From Nitrospira sp. UBA2083 (GTDB lineage: Bacteria; Nitrospirota; Nitrospiria; Nitrospirales; Nitrospiraceae), in the NCBI GenBank assembly GCA_002331625.1, contig DCZN01000075.1:1-30964 (forward strand): a DNA stretch of 30,964 nt, written 5' to 3'. The notes below the pieces were generated by a model. That model ran no database searches. It saw only the letters and a program-made list of their open reading frames with translations, and was not told the origin of the DNA. A program made the position numbers and the translations under genes. Positions 1 through 8,044 of the stretch are shown one piece after another; the first letter of the stretch is position 1; each line of letters starts with the position of its first letter.

Positions 1-30
1 TTTCGCTATAAATTAACCTGTCATCGGGTT

Positions 31-66
31 TATAATTGCGGCGGGGGCGCGATAGGGGCCCCCCCG
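31..66 (+). promoter_or_regulatory. Candidate -10 box and GC-rich leader hairpin upstream of the SCP2 gene
   Basis: A perfect TATAAT lies at 31-36, but no convincing -35 box sits 16-18 bases upstream, and the window edge limits the view. Just downstream, the G run at 43-47 can pair with the C run at 59-65, giving a GC-rich stem with the loop around 49-57. A short T run (GTTTT, 71-75) follows. The hairpin could be a leader structure of the SCP2 gene or the terminator of an unseen upstream gene. I cannot decide between them. Confidence 0.3.
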
Positions 67-104
67 ACGTGTTTTATGAACCCTGCCACGAGTGATGTCC
101 GGCT

Positions 105-443
105 ATGAAAGTCACAACTCTCAAAGAAATCTTCGAGTCACTTCCCTCAAAGCTCGACAAGGATGCGGCTGAAGATCTTGACGCGGTCTATCAGTTTGAC
201 CTGCAGGGACGGCAGGGGGGGCAGTATCATCTGATGGTTCAGAATGGGGCTTGTGTCGTGAAAGACGGCATACATGCCGACCCTCACGTGACACTGTCGA
301 TGACCGGGGAAGACTGCATCAGGGTCCTAAACGGTCAGCTCAGTGGGATGACGATGGCGATGTCTGGGCGGTTGCAAGTCACCGGAGACATCGGATTGGC
401 CATGCAGCTCAAATCCTTATTCCCGAACATGGCAGAACGTTGA
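105..443 (+). CDS. SCP2 sterol-binding domain protein
   Basis: This is a 112-residue protein that consists of one SCP2-like domain. The family pattern is visible: an N-terminal helix containing IFESLPSKL, a beta-rich core (VYQFDLQG, then YHLMVQNGACVV), the DPHVTLSMTGED segment near residues 79-90, and a C-terminal helix around GDIGLAMQLKSLFP. SCP2 domains form a hydrophobic pocket that binds lipids or acyl chains, and many bacterial single-domain members have no known role. There is no signal peptide, so it is probably cytoplasmic. The ribosome binding site is weak. The gene converges on the RND pump gene with only five bases between the stops, so the two do not share an operon. The family is fairly sure; the function is unknown. 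Confidence 0.8.
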   Translation: MKVTTLKEIFESLPSKLDKDAAEDLDAVYQFDLQGRQGGQYHLMVQNGACVVKDGIHADPHVTLSMTGEDCIRVLNGQLSGMTMAMSGRLQVTGDIGLAMQLKSLFPNMAER

Positions 444-448
444 TGTGA

Positions 449-3400
449 CTACTCCTGCATGGTGACTGTGCCAGGTGCAGCTGGTGTGTAATGTCGCCGC
501 TCTTCTTCAAAGCTTCTCGGGAATCGTTCTTCTAAGATTACATACACCGTTGGGATAAGAAACAACGTGAGGAGGGTGGAGACGCTCAGCCCTCCAACCA
601 CGGCTCGTGCGAGAGGCGCATTCGTTTCGCCTCCGGTTCCAGCCCCGATGGCCATGGGCAAGAGCCCAAGAACCGTTGCGAGCGAGGTCATGAGAATCGG
701 ACGGAGTCTGGTTCGTGCCGCGGTCATCAGGGCCTCATGAAGTGCGCGGCCTCTGCGGCGTAGGACGTTGGTGTAATCCACCAGTAAGACTCCGTTGGAG
801 ACCACGATGCCGAACATCATGATGATACCCATCAGTGATGCAGTGGACAATGTGGTGTTGGTAAGGAAGAGGATGAGAATCACACCAGGAAAGCCCATCG
901 GCACGGAGAACATGATAATGAAGGGATCAACCAGCGACTTAAATTGTGCCGCCATAACCATATAGACGAGCAGGAGCGCTAGAATGATCGCAAACTTCAA
1001 GCTGTGAAACGTTTCGCGCTGCTGCTGAATTTGCCCGGCCAGCTTGAGGCTAAACCCAGCTGGTAATTGAAGACGGGCAAACGCCGACTCAAGGTCGTCG
1101 GCAATTTCACCCAGTGTCCGAGTGGTTGGATTGGCGGTGATGTGAATCACGCGCTGAAAATACTTTCGGTCGATTTTTACGGGTCCTGCATTTATCTTGA
1201 GCGAGGCGACGTTCTTCAGTAAGACTGGCTCGCCGGCTTTTGTGGTGAGCAGGATATTCTCAAGATCGCTTAGATTCTTGCGGTGCTCCTCAGCGAGCCA
1301 GGCGCTGATATAGTACTCGTTGCCGTTATGCGGATCGGTGTAGATGATAGGGTCTGTTTGGCCGTTGCCATTCAAAGAAAAGAGGACGGTATTGGCCACA
1401 TCGGTTTCACTGATGCCGAGCAGCGCGGCCTTCTCTCGGTCGACGGTGACGTTGACCTCTGGGTAATTCTCTTCCCGACTCACCTCGATATCTGCCATGC
1501 CTGGAATTGTGTGCATCGTCGCTTCAACCTGCCGAATCACTGTGCGGGCGTTCTCAAAATCGTACCCATAGATCTCGACATCAATCGCTTTTTGCGAGCC
1601 GAAACTGGTCACACGTTTGACGAGACCCCCAGGGTCAAAATACAGTGAGATGCCAGGAAACAGTTTGGCGATCTTTGGCCGTACCTCGTTCATGATCTCC
1701 ACCTGGGTTCTCCCCCGCTTCGATGGATCGACCAGATAGACTTGAATCGAGGAGGTATGTGGTCCTGTGTTGGGGTTGAACAGAGATGCACGTCCCTGTG
1801 AGAGGATACCGGTGCTAGAGACGATCGTCTCCAATTCAGTCGCGGGGATACTGGCACGAAGGACACGCTCAACTTCTGAGACTTGCTGCTCAGTTTTTTC
1901 GACTCGTTGGCCAACCGGAGCCCGTAGAACAATACGAAACTGGCTTTCATCGGAAACCGGAAGAAACTCAGTCCCGATCTTGGGAAGCAACGCAAAGGAT
2001 CCTACGAAAACCACCAGTACTGCCATGATGAAGATTCGGCGGTGTCTCAAGACCCATTGCAATGACTCCTCATAGCTTCGATCGAGAGCGTCGTACCGCT
2101 CGCGGCTCCACTTCATCAGTGCACGAACCCAGTTCGGCATCGAGCGCCAGGACTCTTGTTCAGGTTTGAGGAATTTATAGCAGAGGGCCGGCGTTACGGT
2201 GCGGGAAACGAGAAAAGAAGTGAACAAGGAGATGGCAATCGTGACGGTGAGAGGGATCAGCAAGAGCCGTGCGATGCCGACGACAAAGAACATTGGGAGA
2301 AAGACCACCACTGTCGTAACGGTTGATGCCAGGATCGGCATCGCGACTTCTCGAGCTGCTTCGAGAATGCCGGCCCACCTGTCAGGATTGGTATTGAGAT
2401 GGCGTTGGATATTCTCCAGTTCGACGATGGAGTCATCAACCAGCCGTCCGATGCCGAGCGCAAGGCCGCCGAGCGTGAAGACATTCAGGGTCTGTCCGGT
2501 GAAATAGAGCACAATAAAGGTCACGAGCATGGAGAGCGGAATGGCCACGGATACGATCAGGGTGCTGGTGAAGTTGCGTAGGAAAATGAAAATCACAGCC
2601 GCGGCCAACAACGAACCATGGAGGGCTTGCTCGATCAGATTTTGTATGGATTGACGAATATAGAGGGACTGATCGAACGAGATGGTGAGCTTTACGCCCT
2701 CCGGTACGCCAAGCATCCTCGGTAGTGCCGCTCGCAGGGCATCCACGACCTCAACCGTATTGGCAATGGGTTGTTTATTCACACGAAGGAAGACGGATCT
2801 GGCTCCATCTGCATGCACGATGTTGGTTTGGATGTCGGATGAATCGGTCACGGTCCCTACATCACGGACACGGACCGGGTTGCCTTGTTGATTCACCTTC
2901 ACGATCACATCCTGGATCGGCTCCACGGTCCGAAACTGGTTATTTGTAAAGATGTTGTAGTCCAGATTGCCGGCTTTGATGTCGCCGGAAGGTAAAATCA
3001 GATTGGCAGCCTTAACGGACTTCACGACGTCGAGGATCGAAAGTCCGCGCGCACTCAGCAGCGCTGAGTCAAGATTGATATTAATTTGACGGATCTTTCC
3101 ACCTTCGACGGTGGCGGCAGCCACGTTGGCTATTTGTTCGATCTGCGGGGCAAGTGTGTTATATGCCAAATCGTACAGTGCGCGTTCGTCCAGTTCGTCA
3201 CTCGAGACTGACACGATTGAAACCGGTATGTTTGACACATCAAATTTGACGATAAAGGGTTGCAGGATGCCTGGTGGGAGACTATTCAAAATCTGAGTAA
3301 TGCGCTGCATCACCTCCATCTGCCCCACGTTGATATCAGCTCCCCAGTTGAACCAGATCTGCACAGCCCCGAGGCCTTGCTTGCTGAATGATTCGACATG

Positions 3401-3634
3401 CTCGACATTGGAAGCGGAGCTGACGGCTTTTTCGATCGGGTACACCACGCTCTGCTCGATGTCGAGCGGGGGTGCTCCCTTGTAGATGACACCGACGAAG
3501 GCAACCGGGACTTGGATTTGTGGGAAGAGATCAACTGGCAAGCGTTGCAGGGAGGTTACCCCTAACACCACCATTGCGAGCGAAAGCATCAAGATCCCGA
3601 TGCGATTGCGTAATGCGAGAAGGGTTAGCCACAT
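449..3634 (-). CDS. RND efflux transporter, inner-membrane permease (HAE1/AcrB family)
   Basis: At 1061 residues this has the full length of AcrB-type pumps. An N-terminal membrane segment (about residues 12-30) is followed by a large periplasmic domain, a block of membrane helices from about residue 338, a second periplasmic domain, and a C-terminal helix block. The proton-relay aspartate pair of transmembrane helix 4 is present as VDDSIVELEN (D400, D401). FMP-type pumps of this family export hydrophobic or amphiphilic compounds out of the periplasm and inner membrane, driven by the proton gradient. It is the last gene of a minus-strand tetR-MFP-RND set, 110 bases downstream of the adaptor gene, and those 110 bases carry heptad repeats. 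No outer-membrane TolC-like gene is seen nearby, so the channel is probably encoded elsewhere. The substrate cannot be told from sequence. Confidence 0.95.
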   Translation of the reverse strand: MWLTLLALRNRIGILMLSLAMVVLGVTSLQRLPVDLFPQIQVPVAFVGVIYKGAPPLDIEQSVVYPIEKAVSSASNVEHVESFSKQGLGAVQIWFNWGADINVGQMEVMQRITQILNSLPPGILQPFIVKFDVSNIPVSIVSVSSDELDERALYDLAYNTLAPQIEQIANVAAATVEGGKIRQININLDSALLSARGLSILDVVKSVKAANLILPSGDIKAGNLDYNIFTNNQFRTVEPIQDVIVKVNQQGNPVRVRDVGTVTDSSDIQTNIVHADGARSVFLRVNKQPIANTVEVVDALRAALPRMLGVPEGVKLTISFDQSLYIRQSIQNLIEQALHGSLLAAAVIFIFLRNFTSTLIVSVAIPLSMLVTFIVLYFTGQTLNVFTLGGLALGIGRLVDDSIVELENIQRHLNTNPDRWAGILEAAREVAMPILASTVTTVVVFLPMFFVVGIARLLLIPLTVTIAISLFTSFLVSRTVTPALCYKFLKPEQESWRSMPNWVRALMKWSRERYDALDRSYEESLQWVLRHRRIFIMAVLVVFVGSFALLPKIGTEFLPVSDESQFRIVLRAPVGQRVEKTEQQVSEVERVLRASIPATELETIVSSTGILSQGRASLFNPNTGPHTSSIQVYLVDPSKRGRTQVEIMNEVRPKIAKLFPGISLYFDPGGLVKRVTSFGSQKAIDVEIYGYDFENARTVIRQVEATMHTIPGMADIEVSREENYPEVNVTVDREKAALLGISETDVANTVLFSLNGNGQTDPIIYTDPHNGNEYYISAWLAEEHRKNLSDLENILLTTKAGEPVLLKNVASLKINAGPVKIDRKYFQRVIHITANPTTRTLGEIADDLESAFARLQLPAGFSLKLAGQIQQQRETFHSLKFAIILALLLVYMVMAAQFKSLVDPFIIMFSVPMGFPGVILILFLTNTTLSTASLMGIIMMFGIVVSNGVLLVDYTNVLRRRGRALHEALMTAARTRLRPILMTSLATVLGLLPMAIGAGTGGETNAPLARAVVGGLSVSTLLTLFLIPTVYVILEERFPRSFEEERRHYTPAAPGTVTMQE

Positions 3635-3642
3635 ACAAGTCG

Positions 3643-3677
3643 GTGAAGGGTGAGACGTGAAAAGTGAAAGGTGAACG
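3643..3677 (+). repeat. Tandem heptad array, five GTGANNN units
   Basis: Five back-to-back 7-base units are readable at 3643, 3650, 3657, 3664 and 3671: GTGAAGG, GTGAGAC, GTGAAAA, GTGAAAG, GTGAACG. They lie in the gap between the adaptor and pump genes. A second array in the opposite orientation follows at 3735. Short heptanucleotide repeats are known from several bacterial groups; the function here is unknown. Confidence 0.75.
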
Positions 3678-3734
3678 AAAAAACCTCACTGCGGGAGTCG
3701 CAAAGGGTAAGTGTAAGTCGTAGGATTATTTTGT

Positions 3735-3762
3735 GTTTCACGTCTTATGTCTCACGTTTCGC
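3735..3762 (-). repeat. Tandem heptad array, inverted copy, overlapping the adaptor gene 3' end
   Basis: Read on the minus strand, four units are seen: GCGAAAC, GTGAGAC, ATAAGAC, GTGAAAC. They are the same family as the plus-strand array at 3643-3677, facing it across about 57 bases. The last codons and the TAA stop (3745-3747) of the membrane-fusion protein gene lie inside these units, so the repeat has contributed the protein's C-terminal AKRET. Confidence 0.75.
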
Positions 3763-4932
3763 ACTATTCAGGAGCTCAACCTGCACCGGTGTGCCGTCAT
3801 GGACCAGGTCTTTCCCGGACACGATAACCTGCTCATCGCCTGTCAATCCCTTGGTGATCTCAATGCGATTCCCGTTCCGGACTCCGCTCTCAATATCCAT
3901 GCGCCGGGCTTTCCCTTCACGGACAACATAGACGTATTGCGTGTCTTCCAGCCGACTCACGGCATCGAGAGGAATCTGCAGAGCCTGATGATGAGTTCCC
4001 ACCAAGATCTCGACGCGAGCGAACATTCCTCCTTTGAGTCGGCGATCTCTATTCGGTAAGTCGATTTCAATGGTCATCGTGCGCGTCGCGCGATTGAGAG
4101 CTTGGACGATCCGGGTGACGGTCCCCTCGAATACAATGTCGGGGTAGGCTTCGGCGCGAAGTTCGGCCTTTTGTCCTATCCGTACAAGAGGAATATCTCG
4201 TTCGACGACCTCGATCAGCACACGGACGGTATGAATGTCATGCAGGCTCATGATGCCCCGCGACATGGTCGAGGTACTCGCGGTTGCGCTGCTGACATAT
4301 GCGCCGGTATCTAAGTTTCGCTCTGCGATATGGCCGGCAAATGGAGCTCGAATATACGAGTACGCCAAGTTCGTCTCTGATTGCGCCAGTGCAACTTCCA
4401 TCTGGTTGACCTGGGCTTGAAGAGATTCCTGTGCAGCTTGGGCGGCATCGAAGTTCACTTGAGCATTGTCCAAATCTTGTTGCGAGACGAATTGATCTTT
4501 GATGAGGGCTCGCATGCGGTCAAAAGTCAACGCGGTATTACGAACCATCGCATCCTGCTGTGCAACCCGTGCCTTGGCTGCAGAGAGGTTGGCTTTGGCC
4601 TGGTTGACTGCATGTTGATAGTCTGTGTGATCGATTTCAACGAGCAACTGGTTGGCTCTCACAAAGTCGCCCTTATCAACATGCAGTTTGGCGATATAGC
4701 CGTCCACTCGCGAGAAAATGTTGACGACCTGGTTAGGAAAAATATCTGCGGTGTAGGGTAAACGGATGTCAAGATCCTGCCGAATCGGGGAGACCACGCC
4801 TACAGTGATGAGGCGGGTCTTGGCCGTGTCGGTTTTAGCCCCCGTACTCAAGCGAAAAACCACCAGAGCCATAATCGCAAAGAAGAGAACTACCCCCAAG
4901 GCTACAATCGGATGTCGAGAGAGTCGGCTCAT
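3745..4932 (-). CDS. RND efflux periplasmic adaptor (membrane fusion protein, HlyD/AcrA family)
   Basis: This 395-residue protein has an N-terminal membrane anchor at about residues 9-27 (GVVLFFAIMALVVFRL) and no lipobox cysteine. The first lipoyl half-motif is VDGYIAKLHVDKGDFVRANQ. A long coiled-coil hairpin (about residues 105-190, rich in A, Q and L) is followed by the second lipoyl half (SYIRAPFAGHIAERNLDTGAYV), then the beta-barrel and membrane-proximal domains. Such adaptors link the inner-membrane pump to an outer-membrane channel. It sits between tetR and the RND gene on the same strand. Its start lies 14 bases from the tetR stop, which supports one operon. The C-terminus runs into a heptad repeat array. 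Confidence 0.93.
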   Translation of the reverse strand: MSRLSRHPIVALGVVLFFAIMALVVFRLSTGAKTDTAKTRLITVGVVSPIRQDLDIRLPYTADIFPNQVVNIFSRVDGYIAKLHVDKGDFVRANQLLVEIDHTDYQHAVNQAKANLSAAKARVAQQDAMVRNTALTFDRMRALIKDQFVSQQDLDNAQVNFDAAQAAQESLQAQVNQMEVALAQSETNLAYSYIRAPFAGHIAERNLDTGAYVSSATASTSTMSRGIMSLHDIHTVRVLIEVVERDIPLVRIGQKAELRAEAYPDIVFEGTVTRIVQALNRATRTMTIEIDLPNRDRRLKGGMFARVEILVGTHHQALQIPLDAVSRLEDTQYVYVVREGKARRMDIESGVRNGNRIEITKGLTGDEQVIVSGKDLVHDGTPVQVELLNSAKRET

Positions 4933-4946
4933 GTCAGTACGAGTGG

Positions 4947-5591
4947 CTATGGCTGAGATGACTGTCGAACGAGCCCGCCAAGGAATAGAGACACATATTC
5001 TTCAACGGTAGCCTCATGGGTGCGATGCATGGGTAAGCCGAAGATGTCATGGAGGAGCCGGTGGTGAACGATGATACCAAAAAACGCTCTTGCGGCAAGC
5101 AAGGGATCCACTGAGCGATAGGCACCTTCATCGATGCGCTGTCGAATATAGCCGGCAAGCAGATCATGGAACACGCGATACTGCTGACGAAAGAATATAT
5201 CCGACATTTCGTGGCCTTCCAAGGCACTGAACAGGAGCAGGCGAAACAATGTCGGGTCCGCACCTTTTCTAATCCGGTAGCTGGCAAGCAATGTGAAGAA
5301 TCGCTTGTCCTCCCGCTTCGCTGCGGCTTCTTCAACCGCCTCTCGAAGCCCGGAGTAATGAGCTTTTTCCGTTAGAATTGCCGTATACAGAGCCCGTTTG
5401 GTGGGAAAGTGTTTGAATAGCAGTGCTTCGCTGACTCCTGCTGCCTTCGCGATCTGTTTGGTCGTCGTACCTGTAAAGCCGTTCGTGGCAAAGAGGGATG
5501 CCGCCGCGTTGATTAGGCTGGCCTGCCGCTCAACACCCGATGTTCGAGGAGCGTGATGTAGGGTCTTTGAAGCTTTTGCGAATTTATTCAT
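4947..5591 (-). CDS. TetR family transcriptional repressor of the efflux operon
   Basis: I choose the ATG at 5591 (protein starting MNKFAKASKT, 214 residues). A longer reading from GTG 5612 would put the first codons inside the operator palindrome. The N-terminal helix-turn-helix is clear: LINAAASLFATNGFTGTT, then TKQIAKAAGVSEALLFKHFP and TKRALY. The remaining part is a ligand-binding domain typical in length for the family. It heads the adaptor and RND genes with a 14-base gap. A perfect 11-bp-arm palindrome lies immediately upstream of the start codon, so autoregulation of the whole operon is likely. No clear ribosome binding site lies before the ATG, because the palindrome occupies that space. 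The inducer is unknown. Confidence 0.92.
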   Translation of the reverse strand: MNKFAKASKTLHHAPRTSGVERQASLINAAASLFATNGFTGTTTKQIAKAAGVSEALLFKHFPTKRALYTAILTEKAHYSGLREAVEEAAAKREDKRFFTLLASYRIRKGADPTLFRLLLFSALEGHEMSDIFFRQQYRVFHDLLAGYIRQRIDEGAYRSVDPLLAARAFFGIIVHHRLLHDIFGLPMHRTHEATVEEYVSLFLGGLVRQSSQP

Positions 5592-5617
5592 CGTGAGTGA
5601 GTAAGCACTCACTCACG
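5592..5617. promoter_or_regulatory. Palindromic TetR operator abutting the tetR start codon
   Basis: The arms CGTGAGTGAGT (5592-5602) and ACTCACTCACG (5607-5617) are perfect inverted repeats around AAGC. This size and symmetry fits a TetR-family dimer site. It ends one base before the tetR ATG, so transcription must start in or just above it. A weak minus-strand -35/-10 pair (TTGTGT, about 16-17 bases, GCTAAC) lies just upstream. Binding to this site by the adjacent repressor is inference. Confidence 0.8.
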
Positions 5618-5836
5618 TTAGCACGGTGATTTCCGGAAACACAAGAATGAATCAGTGCTCTATGAAAGAATCACTTCTTGGTGTGGAATCATGAGGAACC
5701 ATTTCTGAAAATGGTGAGGTAAGAGTCCTATGAGCTAGCTGACCACTGCCCGCAATCCATCGATGACCACGCTCTCACAGGAGCTATCGATGGGTTAGCT
5801 CTCTTGACTGCTACGTGCCTGCTGGTCATCAAGCCA
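5618..5836. other. Non-coding interval between tetR and the first PilZ gene
   Basis: I see no gene in this stretch. A small hairpin with arms ACCATTT (5698-5704) and AAATGGT (5709-5715) is present. Nearer the PilZ stop there is an overlapping set of inverted repeats built on CCATCGAT/ATCGATGG and GAGCTA/TAGCTC (about 5757-5805). Neither has a convincing T run, so neither can be called a terminator. Confidence 0.4.
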
Positions 5837-6220
5837 CTACGCTTGACCAACAGATTGAGTATGAAGAAAAGATCTCAGTCGCTCACCATCGCGAACACAG
5901 AGCTCGTCCAACACCACTCCAAATAGAGTACCAGCGCTCCAGGCTACTCTTCCCTCCAACACGAATAAGGGATCTTCTCTGTCCGGAAGATACAAGAACA
6001 AAGTCAGTTCCATACCCATTTGTACGGGACTATCTCCACGAATACCTAGCCCATTCTCAGATAAATCTACAACGGTCCCATCGCCAATCAAGACGTCTTC
6101 TCCGGATACTCCCGAGTACATCAATCCGAAGGAGACTGTGGTCCTCAGTAGCTTACGACGCTCAATCGAGCCACGCGACTGATGGGGGGCTAAGCGGCCT
6201 ACACTTTTTGTTTGTTTCAT
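5837..6220 (-). CDS. PilZ-domain protein (c-di-GMP receptor candidate), copy 1
   Basis: This is a 127-residue single-domain protein. The start at 6220 (MKQTKSVG) is preferred because the AGGAGG at 6233-6228 is seven bases upstream. The alternative ATG at 6226 would leave only one base. The two PilZ signature elements are visible: the arginine motif RKLLR near residue 24 and DLSENGLGIRG near residue 56. In the family these bind cyclic di-GMP. There is no second domain, so it would act as a small adaptor. It is followed upstream on the same strand by a related PilZ gene. The output partner is unknown. Confidence 0.88.
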   Translation of the reverse strand: MKQTKSVGRLAPHQSRGSIERRKLLRTTVSFGLMYSGVSGEDVLIGDGTVVDLSENGLGIRGDSPVQMGMELTLFLYLPDREDPLFVLEGRVAWSAGTLFGVVLDELCVRDGERLRSFLHTQSVGQA

Positions 6221-6266
6221 CGTCATGCCTCCTGTTCTATCGGCGATTCAAACTTATTGAAGATCC

Positions 6267-6635
6267 TCAGCATTGAGCCGTGAGACTCTCAAGCCAAAGA
6301 GGTCCTCCATGTCTAACTGTGTGTAGTTCCACTCCAAATCGGTTACCATGGATCCAAGACACGTGTGCCTGTGGTATGCAGAGTGTTTCCCCCGTATCTG
6401 GTAACTCAAGGAATAGGGCCAGCTCCATTCCCTGTTTCAAGCTCCGACCGCCCTTCAAGCCGAACCCGAAGCGACTCAAATCCACAACTTTGGCATAGCC
6501 GACCACAATCCTATGCTCATCCGTTCCGGAGTATCGAACTTTGAACTGCCCACTGATCCGCGGCTCTTTTCGACGTTCCTTCCCGAGCCTATTTTCACAG
6601 TCTGCCGAAGTTGATCCCGATCTCCACCAGTTCAT
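6267..6635 (-). CDS. PilZ-domain protein, copy 2
   Basis: This 122-residue protein carries the PilZ elements RKEPR (about residues 22-26) and DLSRFGFGLKG (about residues 51-61). Both are intact, so c-di-GMP binding is expected from family knowledge. A good ribosome binding site (GGGAGGT) sits about seven bases before the ATG at 6635. It shares the QGMELALFLELPD-type strand with copy 1, so the two neighbours are probably paralogues. The gap to copy 1 is 46 bases, and co-transcription is plausible. The first 20 residues are polar and not conserved with the other copies. Confidence 0.88.
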   Translation of the reverse strand: MNWWRSGSTSADCENRLGKERRKEPRISGQFKVRYSGTDEHRIVVGYAKVVDLSRFGFGLKGGRSLKQGMELALFLELPDTGETLCIPQAHVSWIHGNRFGVELHTVRHGGPLWLESLTAQC

Positions 6636-6894
6636 TGTCCTACCTCCCCGCCAATCTGTTGTCGGTCCGGTCTCCGGTTGAAGTGTTTGTCTGGATGAAG
6701 GCTAGCGCTGCGTCGCAATTTTGACTTCCCACTAGGTGGGGGGAGATGACCTAGACAGAAGTTGGGCTGATTAAAGTGATGATAGAGCAATGGGTTGCGA
6801 ATGATTGGCGAAGAAAAATGGGTACGTATCTAACCAGGGTAAATCCGAGCGCAGCAAAAGGGGAGAAAGTGGTACCGAAGAACCGGAGGCGAAA
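6636..6894. other. Non-coding interval between PilZ genes
   Basis: There is no credible gene here. A short inverted repeat CTAGGT (6732-6737) / ACCTAG (6749-6754) flanks a G-rich loop. I see no promoter on the minus strand good enough to call. Confidence 0.35.
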
Positions 6895-7284
6895 TTACAT
6901 TAGCCGGAAGCGGGTTCGTTGATTGCTCACGGTATTATGGGAGATGCTTTTCCAAATAAAGGATTGGAGCCGCTTTCGATGGTCACGATTCAGGTCCATG
7001 AATCGCACGGAAAACTGATTGCCCGATACCCACACGACGAGCGCTGACTTGATGGACAATTGTGGCAAGCCATCAGGAAGCGCAATCGTCAGGGTCAGTA
7101 ACGTCCCACGGGTGACAGGGCGATCGTTGATCACATGACATCCGGAAACCGATATGTTTTTGGTAAGACCTTCTCCCTGATGCGGTTGCGTCGGAACCTC
7201 GCCGACATAGCGTACGCGACAGGTCACGGCTACCCGTTCGGCATATCGATTATCGAGCGGCACGTAGGGCTTTCGGTTATTCAT
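6895..7284 (-). CDS. PilZ-domain protein, copy 3
   Basis: This 129-residue protein has the PilZ arginine motif as RYAER (residues 13-17) and the second element as NISVSGCHVI (about residues 44-53). Both key positions are present. The ATG at 7284 has no strong ribosome binding site. It is separated from copy 2 by about 260 bases, so it may be transcribed alone. The sequence is clearly different from copies 1 and 2 outside the motifs, which suggests separate origins or older duplication. Confidence 0.87.
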   Translation of the reverse strand: MNNRKPYVPLDNRYAERVAVTCRVRYVGEVPTQPHQGEGLTKNISVSGCHVINDRPVTRGTLLTLTIALPDGLPQLSIKSALVVWVSGNQFSVRFMDLNRDHRKRLQSFIWKSISHNTVSNQRTRFRLM

Positions 7285-7513
7285 CGTAATTCAAAGGATC
7301 ATAACGTCATTGCGAGGGTTTTCCTAATGAATTCAAGAATGGAATCCAGCGGAATATGCCTGTCGCGGGCATGGAGATGAAGCGCGGGTCATGTGAACGG
7401 AGTATCCGTGGTATAGGAAAACCGAGTTGGGAATCAAACACTCACGGCATCGAAAAGCGTAGCCGTAAACCTACTGCTGAAGCTTGATTTACCTTTGCAT
7501 ATATAGTGGAGAG

Positions 7514-8041
7514 TCAAAAGGCCGTGGTCGACGTCCCGTCCAATAGTTTTTCTGGAAGCGTTCGGCTTTCAAAAAATATGATGCCGCGCTCAAGTCCAGC
7601 TTCAAAGCGCAAGGTCACTTCCGTATACATTCCATGCCAAGAATAGACCTTAACTGAACCAACCGCAATCTGTCCGGGCGTTCGGTCGAGGGGGCCGTAT
7701 CTTGATTCAAGGTAATTAAGGATTTCCTCATGGCGCTCTTTGCCGGTATAGCGTACCGTGACCCGTCCTAACTTCTTTTCAAACGTGGTAAACCGAAGGG
7801 AGTCAACCGGAGTCACACCGAGCGAGGGACTCAGTCCGTTCAGCTCGTAAGCCTGCAGACGTCCAGACTCCTCAATTTTCACGAACTGTTCCCGGTCAGA
7901 CAAGATTGACCCCCACGCAAAACCTTCAAACCCGTCGGGATCATTTAAAAGAGGAACAGCCAATGCCGAGATGGTCAGCCCTAGCCAGGAAAGTGCAACC
8001 GAGGTCAGGAGTGTTGCGCGCACGGAGAGATGCCGCTCCAT
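7514..8041 (-). CDS. Secreted hypothetical protein, tandem paralogue A
   Basis: This is a 175-residue protein with an N-terminal signal peptide (hydrophobic stretch TLLTSVALSWLGLTISALA, cleavage likely after ALA). It aligns along its whole length with the next upstream gene. Shared features are the N-terminal GFEGFAWGS / GFREITWGS segment, RVTVRYTG / RVTIRYQG, the LESRYGPLDRTPGQ / LETRFGRLERVPGQ block, and RGIIFFESRTL / RGYIFFDSRTL. I cannot assign a named function. The mature part is probably a periplasmic alpha/beta domain. It starts four bases after the paralogue ends, so the two are surely co-transcribed. Confidence 0.8.
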   Translation of the reverse strand: MERHLSVRATLLTSVALSWLGLTISALAVPLLNDPDGFEGFAWGSILSDREQFVKIEESGRLQAYELNGLSPSLGVTPVDSLRFTTFEKKLGRVTVRYTGKERHEEILNYLESRYGPLDRTPGQIAVGSVKVYSWHGMYTEVTLRFEAGLERGIIFFESRTLPEKLLDGTSTTAF

Positions 8042-8044
8042 CGC

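Noticed and set aside
5698..5715. Hairpin ACCATTT/AAATGGT as a terminator
   Set aside because: It has short arms, is AT-rich and has no T run, so a terminator call is not supported.
5815..6276. 153-residue plus-strand open frame
   Set aside because: It is the shadow of PilZ copy 1 with a low-complexity, arginine/serine-rich translation and no family signal.
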